Shown one piece after another: positions 36,201-44,261 of a stretch of DNA of 64,000 bases. Position 1 is the stretch's first letter, and each line of letters starts with the position of its first letter. The notes beneath the pieces are model-generated. The model worked only from the letters and a program-made list of their open reading frames with translations. It had not been told where the DNA came from and searched no databases. A program made the position numbers and the translations under genes. The DNA is taken from NCBI RefSeq assembly GCF_023078275.1, contig NC_062982.1:9064501-9128500 (forward strand), written 5' to 3'. Origin of the DNA: Leguminivora glycinivorella (lineage: Eukaryota; Arthropoda; Insecta; Lepidoptera; Tortricidae).

Positions 36201-39200
36201 GAGGGTTGACCCTGGATACTTCCAGAAACTTCATACCGATGGAAGATATAAAGAGGACGCTGGATGGCATGGCAGCGACGAAGATGAATGTGTTTCATTG
36301 GCATGTGACGGATTCACATAGTTTCCCGTTGGAGTCGACGCGGATTCCGCAATTTACAAGGTATTTATTGTCTTGAATGGTTGTGTTTGGGATATTTTCC
36401 TACTGCATTCAGACTATAAGGGTTGTTTCTCGCGAAAAGATCTTCGGTTCTTCTGTTCAAGTTAAAAAATAGGAAGGAGAAGGCATGTAATCTCAATGAA
36501 TTCAAACAAAAAGCTAATCATGACCATATTTTTAAGGCTCATGAGTAAATTTTGTTGAAACTTTTCTCCAGATGCAATCTCTCCAATGTATATTTTTTCC
36601 TCATTACCTTTGTTTCCAGATTTGGAGCTTATTCAGACTCCGAGGTATACACAAGAGAAGAAGTAAAGGATTTGATAGAATACGCTAAAGTACGAGGCAT
36701 CCGCGTCGTCATCGAAATCGACGCGCCTGCTCACGCCGGCAACGGCTGGCAATGGGGCAAGGTAAATACTACCCCACAGTATACGAAATAAAGATTAAAG
36801 TTGATTTGACATGGGTCAATGGATATACTGTTAAGGTGCTAATTATAAAGTAGCGCTTCATTGAAAGCTTTGATTGAATAAAGGTTAAAATATGGAATGT
36901 GTTAGAAATCATAACAAAGATAAGTTCAAAAGATTTCGTTTCCTGTTTATTTCAAAGTCGAATTAATGAATTAGTCAAGCGGTGGCCATTTGTTCGGTTT
37001 CCTGTCTCAATTCGGGGAATTTGTTTAAAGATACAGTAGGTATTATTTTAGCTCGGTTTAGGCTGATTCGGTGACTTGAGAGAGTCATATACCTATGATT
37101 TAAATATTTATTCACCTGCTTAGTCATGCTTAAGTGATCTTCAATTAGTTTACTTAGTTATATGAGATGTTGGATTAGGTACTTTATGATCGATAAAAAG
37201 GTTTGTGTTTTTTTAAATAAAGTACTTTAGGTATAAACAAATTCAAAATGCCTACGCTCTTTCCCTAAACATCAGAAAGACTGCCTCTTAAGCCTGATTA
37301 TAGATCACGACATTTTGATAACTACATACTTATCAACTAACTCGATAAAGAACCTCCTAACGAACTTAAATATGGTCAAAAATATAATAAATTAAATACA
37401 TTTCAGCAAGCCGGTTACGGGGACCTAGCCGTCTGCGTAAACGAGAAGAATTGGCGGATGCTATGCATCCAGCCTCCTTGCGGGCAACTCAACCCTGCTA
37501 ATCCAGCAATGTACCGAGTACTCAAAGATTTGTACAGGGACATCGCTGAGGTTCTACCCAAGCCTGCGCTATTTCATATGGGAGGCGATGAGGTACTAGT
37601 GCACTATTAGTAATAAATGAAACGAAACTAAACTGTATTCAGGGGGCGATTTTTGAATCTCGCATACGGGATTTTGTCACTAAAATACCGGTTGAAAACG
37701 GTGACTTGCTTATTATTTTCAGTGACAATTTTCTGAATTCGAACGCGTGAGACTCAAAAATCGGCCCGCAGGTTTGATTTGTTCCTGATGGTGTCACAAA
37801 GTGGGGACTTGGCACTTTACCTTGAGCAGAATGGCTGAGAATGGCATAAATGATGTTGCATCCAGCCACCTTGCGGGCAACTCAACCCTGCTAGTGCTAA
37901 CCCAGCGAAGTACCTGGTGCTCAAAGATTTGTATCGAGACATCGCTGAGGTTTTCTACCCAAGCCTGCGCTATTTCATATGGGAGGTGATGAGGTGGGTG
38001 CAATATTTAAAGATAATGGACTTGGCACGTTGAGCAAATTGAAATATGCTTGTCATTCAGTTTCCTTGTGGGTAACTTAACTCGGCTCGGTACTGCTCAG
38101 GCCTGCTTTATTCTACATGCGTGGTGATCAGGTGAGTTTTTGTAGGTCCACTCCCGAACAGTGTTGTGTTCTTGCCCTGAATTTTCAAAGATTTACTGAC
38201 TTATTTATTATCAGTGATCGAAGTTTTGGTGTCATTTCTAACGACAAGGTTCATTATTCTGAAAACGTCATACAAATGACGCCCAATTGTCCGATCTCTG
38301 CTTAGGTATTATAATAGTTATTAGGTATACACTGCCCGACTGCGACGTTTAGGTTGCACCGTTCGTTTTAGTCCCGCTTTTTAGATATCCCTCCATTATT
38401 TTAAATCATCGGCCAAGAATTATCTTCTAATGAACACAAGTCAAATTATAATCTATTGAAAATATTTCAACTTGTGCTGTCTTAAAGTAGTCACACTACT
38501 ATGTATATAAATTAAAACCGAAATAAATTACACATATGAAAGAAAAAGTGACCAAGTCCTCTGGTGCCTGAGGCTGGAATCGAACCAGCGTACTTTCCAA
38601 TCGCGGGAAATGCCTCTTAATCCGCTCGGCCACCCAGGTCACAGCTGTCGAGGTCGAAATTATCTCTCATATGAGTAATCTATACAATCTACCATCTAAT
38701 CTATCTATCTATTCTGAGTATCTATTATCTCGAGCTGTGTCGAAACCAACCTGAGTTTGGTTTACACGGGGGGCAAGAACCATACCGTTCTGCCCTAGGG
38801 GTGGACAGAGGGCGCTACGAGTCCTTGTATAGATTACTCATATGAGAGATAATTTCGACCTCGACAGCTGTGACCTGGGTGGCCGAGCGGATTAAGAGGC
38901 ATTTCCCGCCATTGGAAAGTACGCTGGTTCGATTCCAGCCTCAGGCACCAGAGGACTTGGTCACTTTTTCTTTCATATGTGTAATTTATTTCGGTTTTAA
39001 GAATTATCTTGTACAAAAATAAAGTCATTCATCTCAAGTCTTTATTCACCATTAAATATGCCTACCAAATATCTTTCTTAATATTTTGCCTTCAATTTCT
39101 AAATCTCAAATTACAGGTATTCTTCAGCTGCTGGAACTCCTCAGAGCAGATCGTCAGCTACATGCGAGACAAAGGTTTCGAGACAAACGTGGACGGTTTC

Positions 39201-42200
39201 ATCCGCCTCTGGGCAGAGTTCCACGCTAAAGCCCTGCAGATTTGGGACGAGCAGCTCAAAGAGGCTACTGGGGAAGACAAGCAGCCGGTCATGCTGTGGT
39301 CTTCGGAGCTGACTAACCCGCAGAGGATACAGAGATATTTGGACAAGGAGAGGTGAGAATTAACTGACTCTTTGAATAAAAATAGCTTTGAAGAATGTAG
39401 AAAGCTGAGGCATGTCCTATGGATTCCGACTATTTCTTTTAGTCTGCACTAAGAAAAATATGGAAATGAATTTCAGTTAAATGGTTACAATGCCTCTTGT
39501 AGGACAAGTAGAACAGTTACATGGAGCCACTAAAGTTGTTCGGATTCAGAAACTACCAGAGGACAGATCAATCTGGTTAAAGAGAAGCTCAATTCAATGC
39601 GTTAAACTTGGCTTGATATGGAACAAGGATTTAATATGGTTTTGAGTAAATTCAGATCTCAGAGACTGCAAATTTTGGATGAAGAACTAAAAAAACCTTG
39701 TTAAGACATAAATATGTTGCTGAAGTGAAATTCAATACAACGACTCAATTCATAAAACCAAATAAGCATGACCATGTTGTCATGCCGCTTTGTGCTCTTA
39801 ATAAGAATAACATTACGTATTGTTATTATTCCGCATACATATGGAACCACCGTGACCCTGGAGTGAGCTAAATTTAGACTCATTAAGCACATTAGCTCAT
39901 TACGCGTTCAAACCGTTTCAACTCTTGCCCTATGAAGTAATTAACATGTAAGATGGAATAATTAGTGTTAATTGGTTGAACCGTTTTACGCATTCTTTTG
40001 AGGTTGCAGGTTGCTCTGAATAATATCCTGAATATTTGTAGGTAGTAGAAACTCATATTTTTACAGTATTGTTTGTTTCATAGTTAGTAAGGAATTTTGT
40101 AAATAATTTTAGCATTATCTTATAACCACTATTAAAGTACTGATTTCCCGCGCTTTGGTCTACGTGGAAGATGAAATGTATGTCCCAAACATCCTAAGTG
40201 ATTTCCAGGATATCAAATTTCATCTAAATTGGATCAACAGTATAAATGTGAAGAGGTCACACCGTAACAGACGGACATACAAGTTACTTCTCTATCTTTT
40301 AATATTAGTTGGGATACAAACGATTAAACTATCAAATTATAAGAGTTTGCTGATAGGTAAAAGTTTTACCTATCAGAAAATTCTACACCTTTTAATATGC
40401 TGGGGCGCTAAACTAATAATTTTGATGATTGACGACCGGTCTGGTCGGTAGTGAAGTGACCCTGCCTGCTAAGCCGCGGTCCTGGGTTCGAATCCCGGTA
40501 GTGGACATTTATTTGTGTGATGAACACAGATATTTGTTTCTGAGTCATGGATGTTTTCTATGTATATAAGTATGTATTTATCTATTTAAGTATGTACTTA
40601 ACACCCATGGTACAAGCTTGGCTTAGTTTATCTAAGGGCTAAGTTGATATGTGTAACGGTGTCCCCAATATTTATTTATTTATAAGAGTTGATCGATAAT
40701 ATAAATAACTAATAACAAAAACTACTATACCATGTATAGCTGCTGACGCTGCTGTCCTCAAGCCGGAACTCTTTATTTCCAGATACATCATCCAAGTCTG
40801 GGAACCAGTGGAGAGCCCCCAGCTGGTCCAACTCCTGCGGCTCGGCTACCGCGTCGTCTCCGTGCCAAAGAACATCTGGTACCTCGACCACGGGTTCTGG
40901 GGCAAAACCACCTTCTCCAACTGGCGGAGGATGTACGCCCATATGCTGCCTAGCAGTGAGACTGGGGTGCTAGGAGGAGAGGTTGCTATGTGGACGGAAT
41001 ATGTCGACCAACATGTTCTTGGTAAGTATTTAATGCTCAAAGCGGTTCCCGAATTATAAATATCTCGTAAGTAATATAAGCCTGATTGACTCCGTCTAGA
41101 AGCTTAGGATTCTTCTGGCCTAAGTATTGGTACTTTTTGGGCAACACAAAGTTTGACCACTGGCGGAGGATGATATGCCCATATGCTGCCTAGCAGTGAG
41201 ACTGGGGTCGTAGGAGGCGAAGTTGCTATGTGGACGGAGTATGTAGACCAACATGTTCTGGGTAGGTTTTTTGCTATATAATTGCATCACAGACCACCCA
41301 ATGGTATTCTGTCAATTGCATACATAAAGTTTGAAAAAGTTTCGCAGAAAAAAAACACCTAATTTTTTAGGCTCCGATTTTGTACTTTGCCTCTTGCTGA
41401 GTTTACCGGTCTGTTCTGCGCATTATACATATCTGTTACACACCTACTTTCTCCAAATGTCTAGACTCGATAGCCTTTCGAAATTCGTTTCCTATCGTCA
41501 AGATATATCTTTTAGTGGTTAGAATACATCGCACAAAATTGGAAAATTAAGCGTTTGTATATCGCCACTTAAAATACTTGCGGCGTGAGTCGGAATCACA
41601 AATGTCACAAGATGGCGCGCGAGTTCGAAGTGTTACCGTTAGATGGCGGTAAAGGCTCTGTTCCAATTCCAAAGAAGACACTCAAAGTTTGTTAATCATT
41701 GGAATAATGTTTAATTTTGAAGCTAAAGTCGTGGAAGCAGAAGAGATGAGCTTTGTGGATGAGTAATTAAAATGATTGCTTCATAACTGTATTTTTTTAA
41801 AGAAAATATAGGCCGATTAGCAGGGGTCGGGGTAGGACACAGTCCCGATCTGACGATTCTGGTAACGTTCGACTCCCATAATTATGCTACGTAACCTTTT
41901 ACTAAGGTTGCTACAAAGTCGAGGTTGAAAACGCCGACGTGCTTTCGGCGTGTAAGGTAACTGTCCCATATTACGGGAACTTAAGACGTTTCCTACTTTG
42001 AGTGAGGGTTGTAAAAAAAATGCGAAGTTTCTAGTCGTGTTAATTATTTTATTTTAAGGATAAGTCTTCTACGATGGATTTAAGATACTATTTTCCATCG
42101 TAACTTCTAATTTATAGAAATTACCGTTGTTTTACTTAACCCTTAGTTTGCCCATTATTCCGGGATACAATTTTGGTATGGCTTCAATTCCGGGAGGCGT

Positions 42201-44114
42201 TGTACGTAATTACGGGATACCTTTAAAGTCGACGTTCTTTAAGCATAATGTAAGAAAATTAATTAAAAATGTTGTTTACATAAATATATAATTGCACATA
42301 TCGTTTTAATGCAACAGAGTGTATTTTTTATAATTGGCAATGTTTTGATGGGTTGGGGTGGGATGGGAAACATGATATTTTACGGTATAACGATTGTATG
42401 ATATAATGACAGGGTGTTATAAGTTTTACTGTCTGTCTAAGGCATCGCTTACGAATGGATGAATCGATTTAGATTAGTTTTTTCGTTTGAAAGCTGAATT
42501 AGTCGAGAGTGTTCTTAGCCATGTTTGATGAAAAACACTTCACAATGTCGGGGTTTCTTTTATCAAAATTTAATTTCAATCCAGAAGCTATTGCCGGTTA
42601 TAAAAACTGCAAGGTACTCGTGAAAATTTCAGTTTTTTGTTACTGGTGATCACTGAGCTACACCGTATACATATATGGTGGTGATACGTTATTCAAGTAT
42701 GTATATATAAATAAATAGTACTCAATAAATATTATAGGCCGTTCTTACACAGATTGACTGTCCGACGAATTTGTACTATTTTATATTTATATAGCTTTCT
42801 AGTACTAATAATGATTGAGCTAAATCGTAGACAAACAGACTGACTGACGGACAAACCAATGTGCGGTATAAAGATTTTTAGCTAACTAAGGAAGTTTAAA
42901 AACATAATAATAGTCGGGTCTCTATACCTTATTTTGTGTTTTTTATATTTTAATATACTTTATATGGGCATACCGGAATAAGATACACTCATATAAAGTC
43001 GTGTACTTAATTACGGCAGTCAAAACGAAGGTTATATTAAAAGACAAACAAGATTTTATTCTTAGTACATTGGAAGATTATATAACAATTATACTCAAAA
43101 CATCGAAATAAGTAACCTTTGTGCTTTAATTTTATGAAATAAAACAAATTTAATGTCGATGCCACACTCCAATATTTCGCACGTATTACTCAACGAGTAT
43201 ACATTTCGTACTCAATTATGAGACTAAAATCTAAAAAATATATGTGCTGTAATTATGTCACTATAAATCTGAAATCTTTACTCAATATATTTACATCAAA
43301 TATATAAATATACTTCACCGCAAATAGTAATAAAACATAAAAACATTGTAGACTGTGTTTCCGTTATTCCGTGATACTCCCGCAATTATGTACACCGCGT
43401 CAAAATGGTGTACATTATTCCGGGAGCGGGTATTTTAATTAAATTAATTTGAAAAGATGATATAAATGTTTTTTAATAACTATAAGACCATTATGATACA
43501 AATTTAATATAAATAAACTTACCCGCATCACAGTAAACCCTTAAGAAGTTCCGCTGCCGCGTTAAGCTCACCGTCAAACACGCCCATAGAAACCACTGCG
43601 TGGTTGCGACTGACGCGTTTGGAGGTACCTCACGGCTTCAAAAGATATGATACATATTCGGAAATCGACTTTTCGGTTCTATTTGATCTATAGTTAATAA
43701 AATACTGCATTAAATTATGATTTTACTGATAGTTTCCTTAGTTTGCGACAAAAACCAAAGTATCCCGGAATAATGTACCACATTTTACTATCCCGGAATA
43801 GTGTACAGTTACCTTAGCTCCCCTACAACTCACAGTCGGTTTGCAATCCGCAAATATCGGCCCTTATTCTCACATATGTCATAGTTGACTTTCGTATTTA
43901 TGCTAATTATCATTTAATTTTATTCCTTGCAGACACCCGGATCTGGCCGCGAGCAGCCGCAGTAGCCGAGCGTCTGTGGTCGGATCCGACCTCCGGCGCG
44001 AACGCCGCCGAGCCGCGCATGCAGCGCCTGCGCGCGCGACTGGTCGCACGCGGCCTGCGACCTGACGCACTGTCGCCCGCGTGGTGTAGCCAGCACGACG
44101 GACGGTGCTTATAG
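21121..44114 (+). CDS. GH20 beta-N-acetylglucosaminidase (insect chitooligosaccharidolytic type), nine exons
   Basis: Joining 21121-21200, 24571-24768, 34002-34210, 36027-36360, 36620-36761, 37407-37592, 39117-39352, 40783-41021 and 43933-44114 gives 1806 nt: 601 residues and a stop, with every junction in frame and GT/AG at every intron. Residues 1-19 form a signal peptide. WPRP near residue 72 and the Cys-rich N-terminus are typical of insect HEX proteins. Family motifs follow: HWHVTD (253-258), EIDAPAH (306-312), HMGGDE with the catalytic Asp382-Glu383, LWSSELT (443-449), VPKNIWYLDHGFWG (489-502) and WTEY with Glu534. In GH20 enzymes the Asp positions the substrate acetamido group and the Glu donates the proton. 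The expected role is removal of terminal GlcNAc from chitin oligomers at moulting, outside cells; N-glycan trimming is possible. It resembles the Hexo1/HEX1 branch more than FDL, from memory only. Five exons have broken copies beside them. Confidence 0.93.
22386..22650 (-). mobile_element. tRNA-derived SINE, reversed
   Basis: Same family as 7161-7383. The tRNA head is at the right (ggtctggcctagttggtagt; box B 'gggttcgaatcccgg'). The left end is a (TAAA)n-like tail. Confidence 0.8.
23022..23180 (+). mobile_element. LINE 3' region fragment
   Basis: 'gatattccgctttgtgtggt' to 'aaatagcactagaccctact' matches parts of 23722-24204 and 50487-50902 but lacks the poly-A end. Confidence 0.65.
23412..23693 (+). 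mobile_element. LINE tail with TTCTA end, nested in a MITE
   Basis: It begins right after 'gagtgattatct' of the MITE and ends in (TTCTA)n 'ttctattctattctatct', after which MITE sequence 'ttgttcgtttttatagccg' resumes. Confidence 0.75.
23722..24204 (+). mobile_element. LINE 3' end with poly-A, nested in a MITE
   Basis: From 'ccaatagg' to 'gccaccgacgtagtatc' plus A10. The end 'tgccaccgacgtagtat' followed by poly-A also ends the copy at 50487-50902. It carries an extra hairpin ('cactcctttttgttgtg' / 'cagcaaaaaggagtg') at about 24031-24075 not found in that copy. Confidence 0.8.
24571..24768 (+). CDS. Glycosidase exon 2 (Cys-rich N-terminal region)
   Basis: The acceptor is 'tttgtttacag' and the donor GTAAGA. 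It encodes residues 27-93, including PAWGYKC, EEGCQRS, CRTVCGRFGGIWPRP and YLR. The four cysteines and WPRP are the usual N-terminal signature of insect beta-hexosaminidases. Its 3' half has a decayed copy at 25133-25221. Confidence 0.92.
24930..25221 (+). pseudogene. Decayed copy of glycosidase exon 2
   Basis: 'atgtcggactgtctgacgaa', 'atctggcccagatctatcac' and 'tgctgccttaagcatgc' follow exon 2 in order, up to 'tatttgaggg' where exon 2 has its donor. The copy contains stops, has lost bases and the donor GT, and is interrupted by a 149-bp palindromic MITE. The first half (24930-24983) is a weaker match. Confidence 0.7.
24984..25132. mobile_element. Palindromic MITE, 149 bp
   Basis: The arms of about 50 bp ('cagccacgacattggtctaa' / 'ttagaccaatgtcgtggctg') are complements with one or two differences. 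The element is CG-rich and inserted inside the exon 2 copy. Confidence 0.85.
25227..25387. mobile_element. MITE of the GTAGCCGAATGGCA family, copy f
   Basis: It runs from CAGGGTACGTAGCCGAATGG to GCGGCTACGGCACCAGG, with the core 'gtattggcgcgacagagcca'. Confidence 0.88.
26405..26680 (-). mobile_element. tRNA-derived SINE, reversed and decayed
   Basis: Same family as 7161-7383. Box B is damaged ('ggattctaatccagaacc'), the body is complete, and the tail lies at the left. Confidence 0.7.
26745..26880. mobile_element. MITE of the TACAGTCAAC family, copy 2
   Basis: 'gccactctagaaccctgtct' on the left faces 'ggttctacagtggcctggga' on the right. The terminal motif is weak. Confidence 0.55.
27554..27695. 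mobile_element. MITE of the TACAGTCAAC family, copy 3
   Basis: It starts 'tatagtcaaccaattagg', has the core 'tgcttgtcattttgacatgg', and ends 'gagtggcctagggttccaat'. It is close to copy 4. Confidence 0.65.
28238..28351. mobile_element. MITE of the GTAGCCGAATGGCA family, short copy g
   Basis: A diverged and internally shortened member: 'ccagggtacgtgccattcgc' at the left and 'gcattcagctacgcac' at the right. Confidence 0.65.
28418..28565 (-). mobile_element. LINE or SINE 3' tail, reversed
   Basis: On the minus strand it reads 'gaggctggcaacctgttact', then 'gggatacgggtgtgattgta' and a short simple tail. It matches 53552-53815 on the plus strand. Confidence 0.65.
28713..28863. mobile_element. MITE of the TACAGTCAAC family, copy 4
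   Basis: It has good terminal repeats (TACAGTCAACAGTCAACC / GGTTGACTGTA), the doubled left motif being unusual. The core is 'gcttgtcattttgacatggt'. Confidence 0.75.
30036..30555. mobile_element. MITE with CTTAAGAGGATACGGTAG ends
   Basis: CTTAAGAGGATACGGTAG at the left is matched by CTACCGTATCGTCTTAAG at the right. 'gtcggaccgttt' and 'aaacggtccgac' form an inner inverted pair. Confidence 0.75.
30662..30835. mobile_element. MITE of the GTAGCCGAATGGCA family, copy h
   Basis: A well preserved copy, from 'ccctgggtacgtagccgaat' to 'accattcggctgcggcacct'. Confidence 0.85.
31488..31895 (+). repeat. 410-bp interspersed repeat, copy 2
   Basis: Collinear with 15248-15690 and lacking about 30 bp around 'gcgaagcgaatggttcg'. 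Both copies begin and end at the same bases, which supports a defined element. Confidence 0.8.
32575..32731. mobile_element. MITE of the GTAGCCGAATGGCA family, copy i
   Basis: 'atagccggatggcaatcg' at the left; 'gcatttggctacgtataccc' at the right; core 'ctggctctgtcgcgctaata'. Confidence 0.75.
33024..33152. mobile_element. Palindromic MITE, about 129 bp
   Basis: The arms of about 50 bp ('attcataatcttaaaaaaat', 'gcaacctgtcagttcaa') are near-perfect complements around a short loop at 33078-33094. Confidence 0.85.
33180..33312 (-). mobile_element. tRNA-derived SINE, decayed and shortened
   Basis: The head of the 7161-7383 family is recognisable on the minus strand ('ctgggcccagcgggcagccg', box B remnant 'cgttctaatcccgg'). 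Much of the body is missing. Confidence 0.5.
34002..34210 (+). CDS. Glycosidase exon 3 (N-terminal GH20-associated domain)
   Basis: It encodes residues 93-163: FDLIDVPAETRAI, CGGNVTELV with an N-glycosylation site at Asn125, and WATDEHYALDVQIK. This matches the accessory domain that precedes the TIM barrel in hexosaminidases. The acceptor is 'tttttcccag'. The donor is an unusual G/GTTATT; it is required to keep frame with exon 4, since the frame runs into a stop six bases later. Confidence 0.88.
34706..35295. mobile_element. MITE with GGCCCCTGTACACACATGGCC ends, 590 bp
   Basis: 'tgtacacacatggccaac' at the left faces 'gttggccatgtgtgtaca' at the right. A second inner pair ('gtttacacattggcg' / 'cgccaacgtgtaaac') shows that the arms extend far inward. 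Confidence 0.82.
35717..35850 (+). mobile_element. SINE fragment, 17232-17566 family
   Basis: 'ctagcggtaaagagtgctgg', a damaged box B ('cgttcaaatcctgattcg') and 'taccaatgagtttttcgagc' follow the order of the complete SINE. The remainder is deleted apart from 'gccgtaagcggacc'. Confidence 0.6.
36027..36360 (+). CDS. Glycosidase exon 4 (start of catalytic barrel)
   Basis: It encodes residues 163-274. GARHALETFTQLV, YKHRGLTLDTSRNF and KMNVFHWHVTDSHSFPLE are GH20 hallmarks; the Arg in 'HRGL' and the Asp in 'HVTD' line the active site in the family. The acceptor 'tgcaatttccag' is at 36026. The donor is AG/GTATTT. Confidence 0.93.
36620..36761 (+). CDS. Glycosidase exon 5
   Basis: It encodes residues 274-321: RFGAYSDSEVYTREEVKDL and VVIEIDAPAHAGNGWQWGK. 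The 'EIDAPAHAGNG' stretch forms part of the substrate pocket in GH20 enzymes. The acceptor is 'tttgtttccag', the donor GTAAAT, and it ends in phase 0. Confidence 0.93.
36762..37406 (+). other. Glycosidase intron 5
   Basis: AT-rich, 645 bp. No repeat element or second copy of exon 5 was recognised. Confidence 0.6.
37407..37592 (+). CDS. Glycosidase exon 6 (catalytic Asp-Glu)
   Basis: It encodes residues 322-383: QAGYGDLAVCVNEKNWRML, CIQPPCGQLNPANPAMYRVL and ALFHMGGDE. The exon ends exactly after the catalytic pair Asp382-Glu383 in phase 0; the acceptor is 'aatacatttcag' and the donor GTACTA. Two decayed copies follow at 37802-37993 and 38018-38131. Confidence 0.94.
37644..37771. mobile_element. 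Small MITE, copy 1 (GGGCGATTTTTGA ends)
   Basis: 'gggcgatttttgaatctcgc' faces 'gcgtgagactcaaaaatcgg'. The middle ('actaaaataccggttgaaaa') is nearly identical to that of 46255-46372. Confidence 0.7.
37802..37993 (+). pseudogene. Decayed copy of glycosidase exon 6 (copy 2)
   Basis: From 'ggggacttggcactttacc' through 'catccagccaccttgcgggc' and 'ctcaaagatttgtatcgaga' to 'catatgggaggtgatgag' it follows exon 6 closely, and the donor GT is kept (GTGGGT). There is an early TGA, an added 'gct' block and two extra T before 'ctaccc', so the frame is broken. No good acceptor precedes it. Confidence 0.85.
38018..38131 (+). pseudogene. Decayed copy of glycosidase exon 6 (copy 3)
   Basis: 'tttccttgtgggtaactta', 'ctgctcaggcctgctttatt' and 'ctacatgcgtggtgatcag' keep the order of exon 6, with large deletions. 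It ends at a canonical donor GTGAGT. The catalytic Glu codon has become CAG (Gln). Confidence 0.7.
38562..38639 (-). tRNA. tRNA-like sequence, left arm (probably not functional)
   Basis: On the minus strand: box A 'tggccgagcggattaagagg', stem TTTCC/GGAAA around loop CGCGATT, T arm 'ctggttcgattccag', and 3' ACCA. The acceptor stem pairs at six of seven positions. Position 33 is G, not the near-universal T, and the genomic CCA suggests a retrocopied or transposon-borne tRNA relic. Confidence 0.5.
38873..38950 (+). tRNA. tRNA-like sequence, right arm (probably not functional)
   Basis: It mirrors the left-arm copy except for one base in the anticodon loop (CGCCATT instead of CGCGATT). It ends ACCA. 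No isotype is assigned because the anticodon loop is not standard. Confidence 0.5.
39117..39352 (+). CDS. Glycosidase exon 7
   Basis: It encodes residues 384-462: VFFSCWNSSEQIVSYMRDKG, FIRLWAEFHAKALQIWDE and PVMLWSSELTNPQRIQRYL. Trp444 in 'LWSSE' lies where GH20 enzymes place an active-site tryptophan. The acceptor is 'ctcaaattacag'; the donor AG/GTGAGA. Confidence 0.94.
39500..39703 (+). pseudogene. Decayed copy of glycosidase exon 7
   Basis: 'ctgcaaattttggatgaaga' followed by 'actaaaaaaacct' aligns with the exon 7 stretch for LQIWDEQLKEA, reading LQILDEELKKP before a stop. The upstream part ('gaacagttacatgg') aligns weakly with QIVSYM. It is more decayed than the exon 6 copies. Confidence 0.5.
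40432..40688 (+). mobile_element. tRNA-derived SINE, plus strand
   Basis: Head 'gaccggtctggtcggtagtg', box B 'gggttcgaatcccggtagtg', body 'gagtcatggatgttttctat', and end 'gtccccaatatttatttatt'. It is the plus-strand reference for the family also found at 7161, 22386 and 26405. Confidence 0.85.
40783..41021 (+). CDS. Glycosidase exon 8
   Basis: It encodes residues 462-542: RYIIQVWEPVESPQLVQLL, VVSVPKNIWYLDHGFWG and GGEVAMWTEYVDQHVL. Trp494 and the Glu534 of WTEY correspond to substrate-contacting residues in the family. The acceptor is 'tctttatttccag', the donor G/GTAAGT. A broken copy follows at 41100-41261. Confidence 0.94.
41100..41261 (+). pseudogene. Decayed copy of glycosidase exon 8
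   Basis: 'tattggtactttttgggcaa', 'ccactggcggaggatgatat' and 'gcctagcagtgagactgggg' continue to 'gaccaacatgttctgg' at a kept donor (GTAGGT). An extra base in 'aggatgatatgccc' breaks the frame. The 3' part is about 90% identical to exon 8. Confidence 0.85.
41950..43817. mobile_element. 1.87-kb element with ATTCCGGGA motifs
   Basis: The ends are inverted: TAAGGTAACTGT at the left and ACAGTTACCTTA at the right. ATTCCGGGA-like motifs (either strand, sometimes ATTACGGGA) occur near 41972, 42157, 42189, 42211, 42970, 43370, 43415, 43762 and 43789, mostly towards the two ends. A SINE fragment sits at 42700-42765. It fills most of intron 8. No transposase frame. Confidence 0.65.
42700..42765 (-). mobile_element. 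SINE tail fragment
   Basis: 'aataaatattataggccgtt' and 'cttacacagattgactg' match the tail end of the SINE at 22386-22650. The head is absent. Confidence 0.55.
43933..44114 (+). CDS. Glycosidase exon 9 (C-terminus and stop)
   Basis: It encodes residues 542-601: DTRIWPRAAAVAERLWSDP, an Arg-rich stretch, PAWCSQHDGRCL and a TAG stop. WPRAAAVAERLWS and a C-terminal cysteine pair are standard for insect HEX enzymes. The acceptor is 'attccttgcag'. The exon is very CG-rich, unlike its flanks. Its last about 60 bp and the 3' UTR are repeated downstream. Confidence 0.94.
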
Positions 44115-44261
44115 TATTACTTTATACCTCTAGACTCGGACTGCCCGGAAAGTCTTAAATGAGATGGTTCTACCAAGTTGTCGAACATGTGTGAAGTTAG
44201 TGTGACAGGTGGGGCAGGTGACGCTACCATACATACTTAATATAAACTTTTGTGGGAGGTG

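Larger units (their letters stand above)
38512..39000. mobile_element. Foldback element with tRNA-like arms
   Basis: Arms of about 176 bp (38512-38688 and 38825-39000) are inverted copies with only about one mismatch noticed by eye, separated by about 136 bp. Each arm holds a complete tRNA-like sequence, so the two are transcribed towards each other into the flanks in opposite directions. The element lies in intron 6 between the exon 6 copies and exon 7. No coding capacity. Confidence 0.88.
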
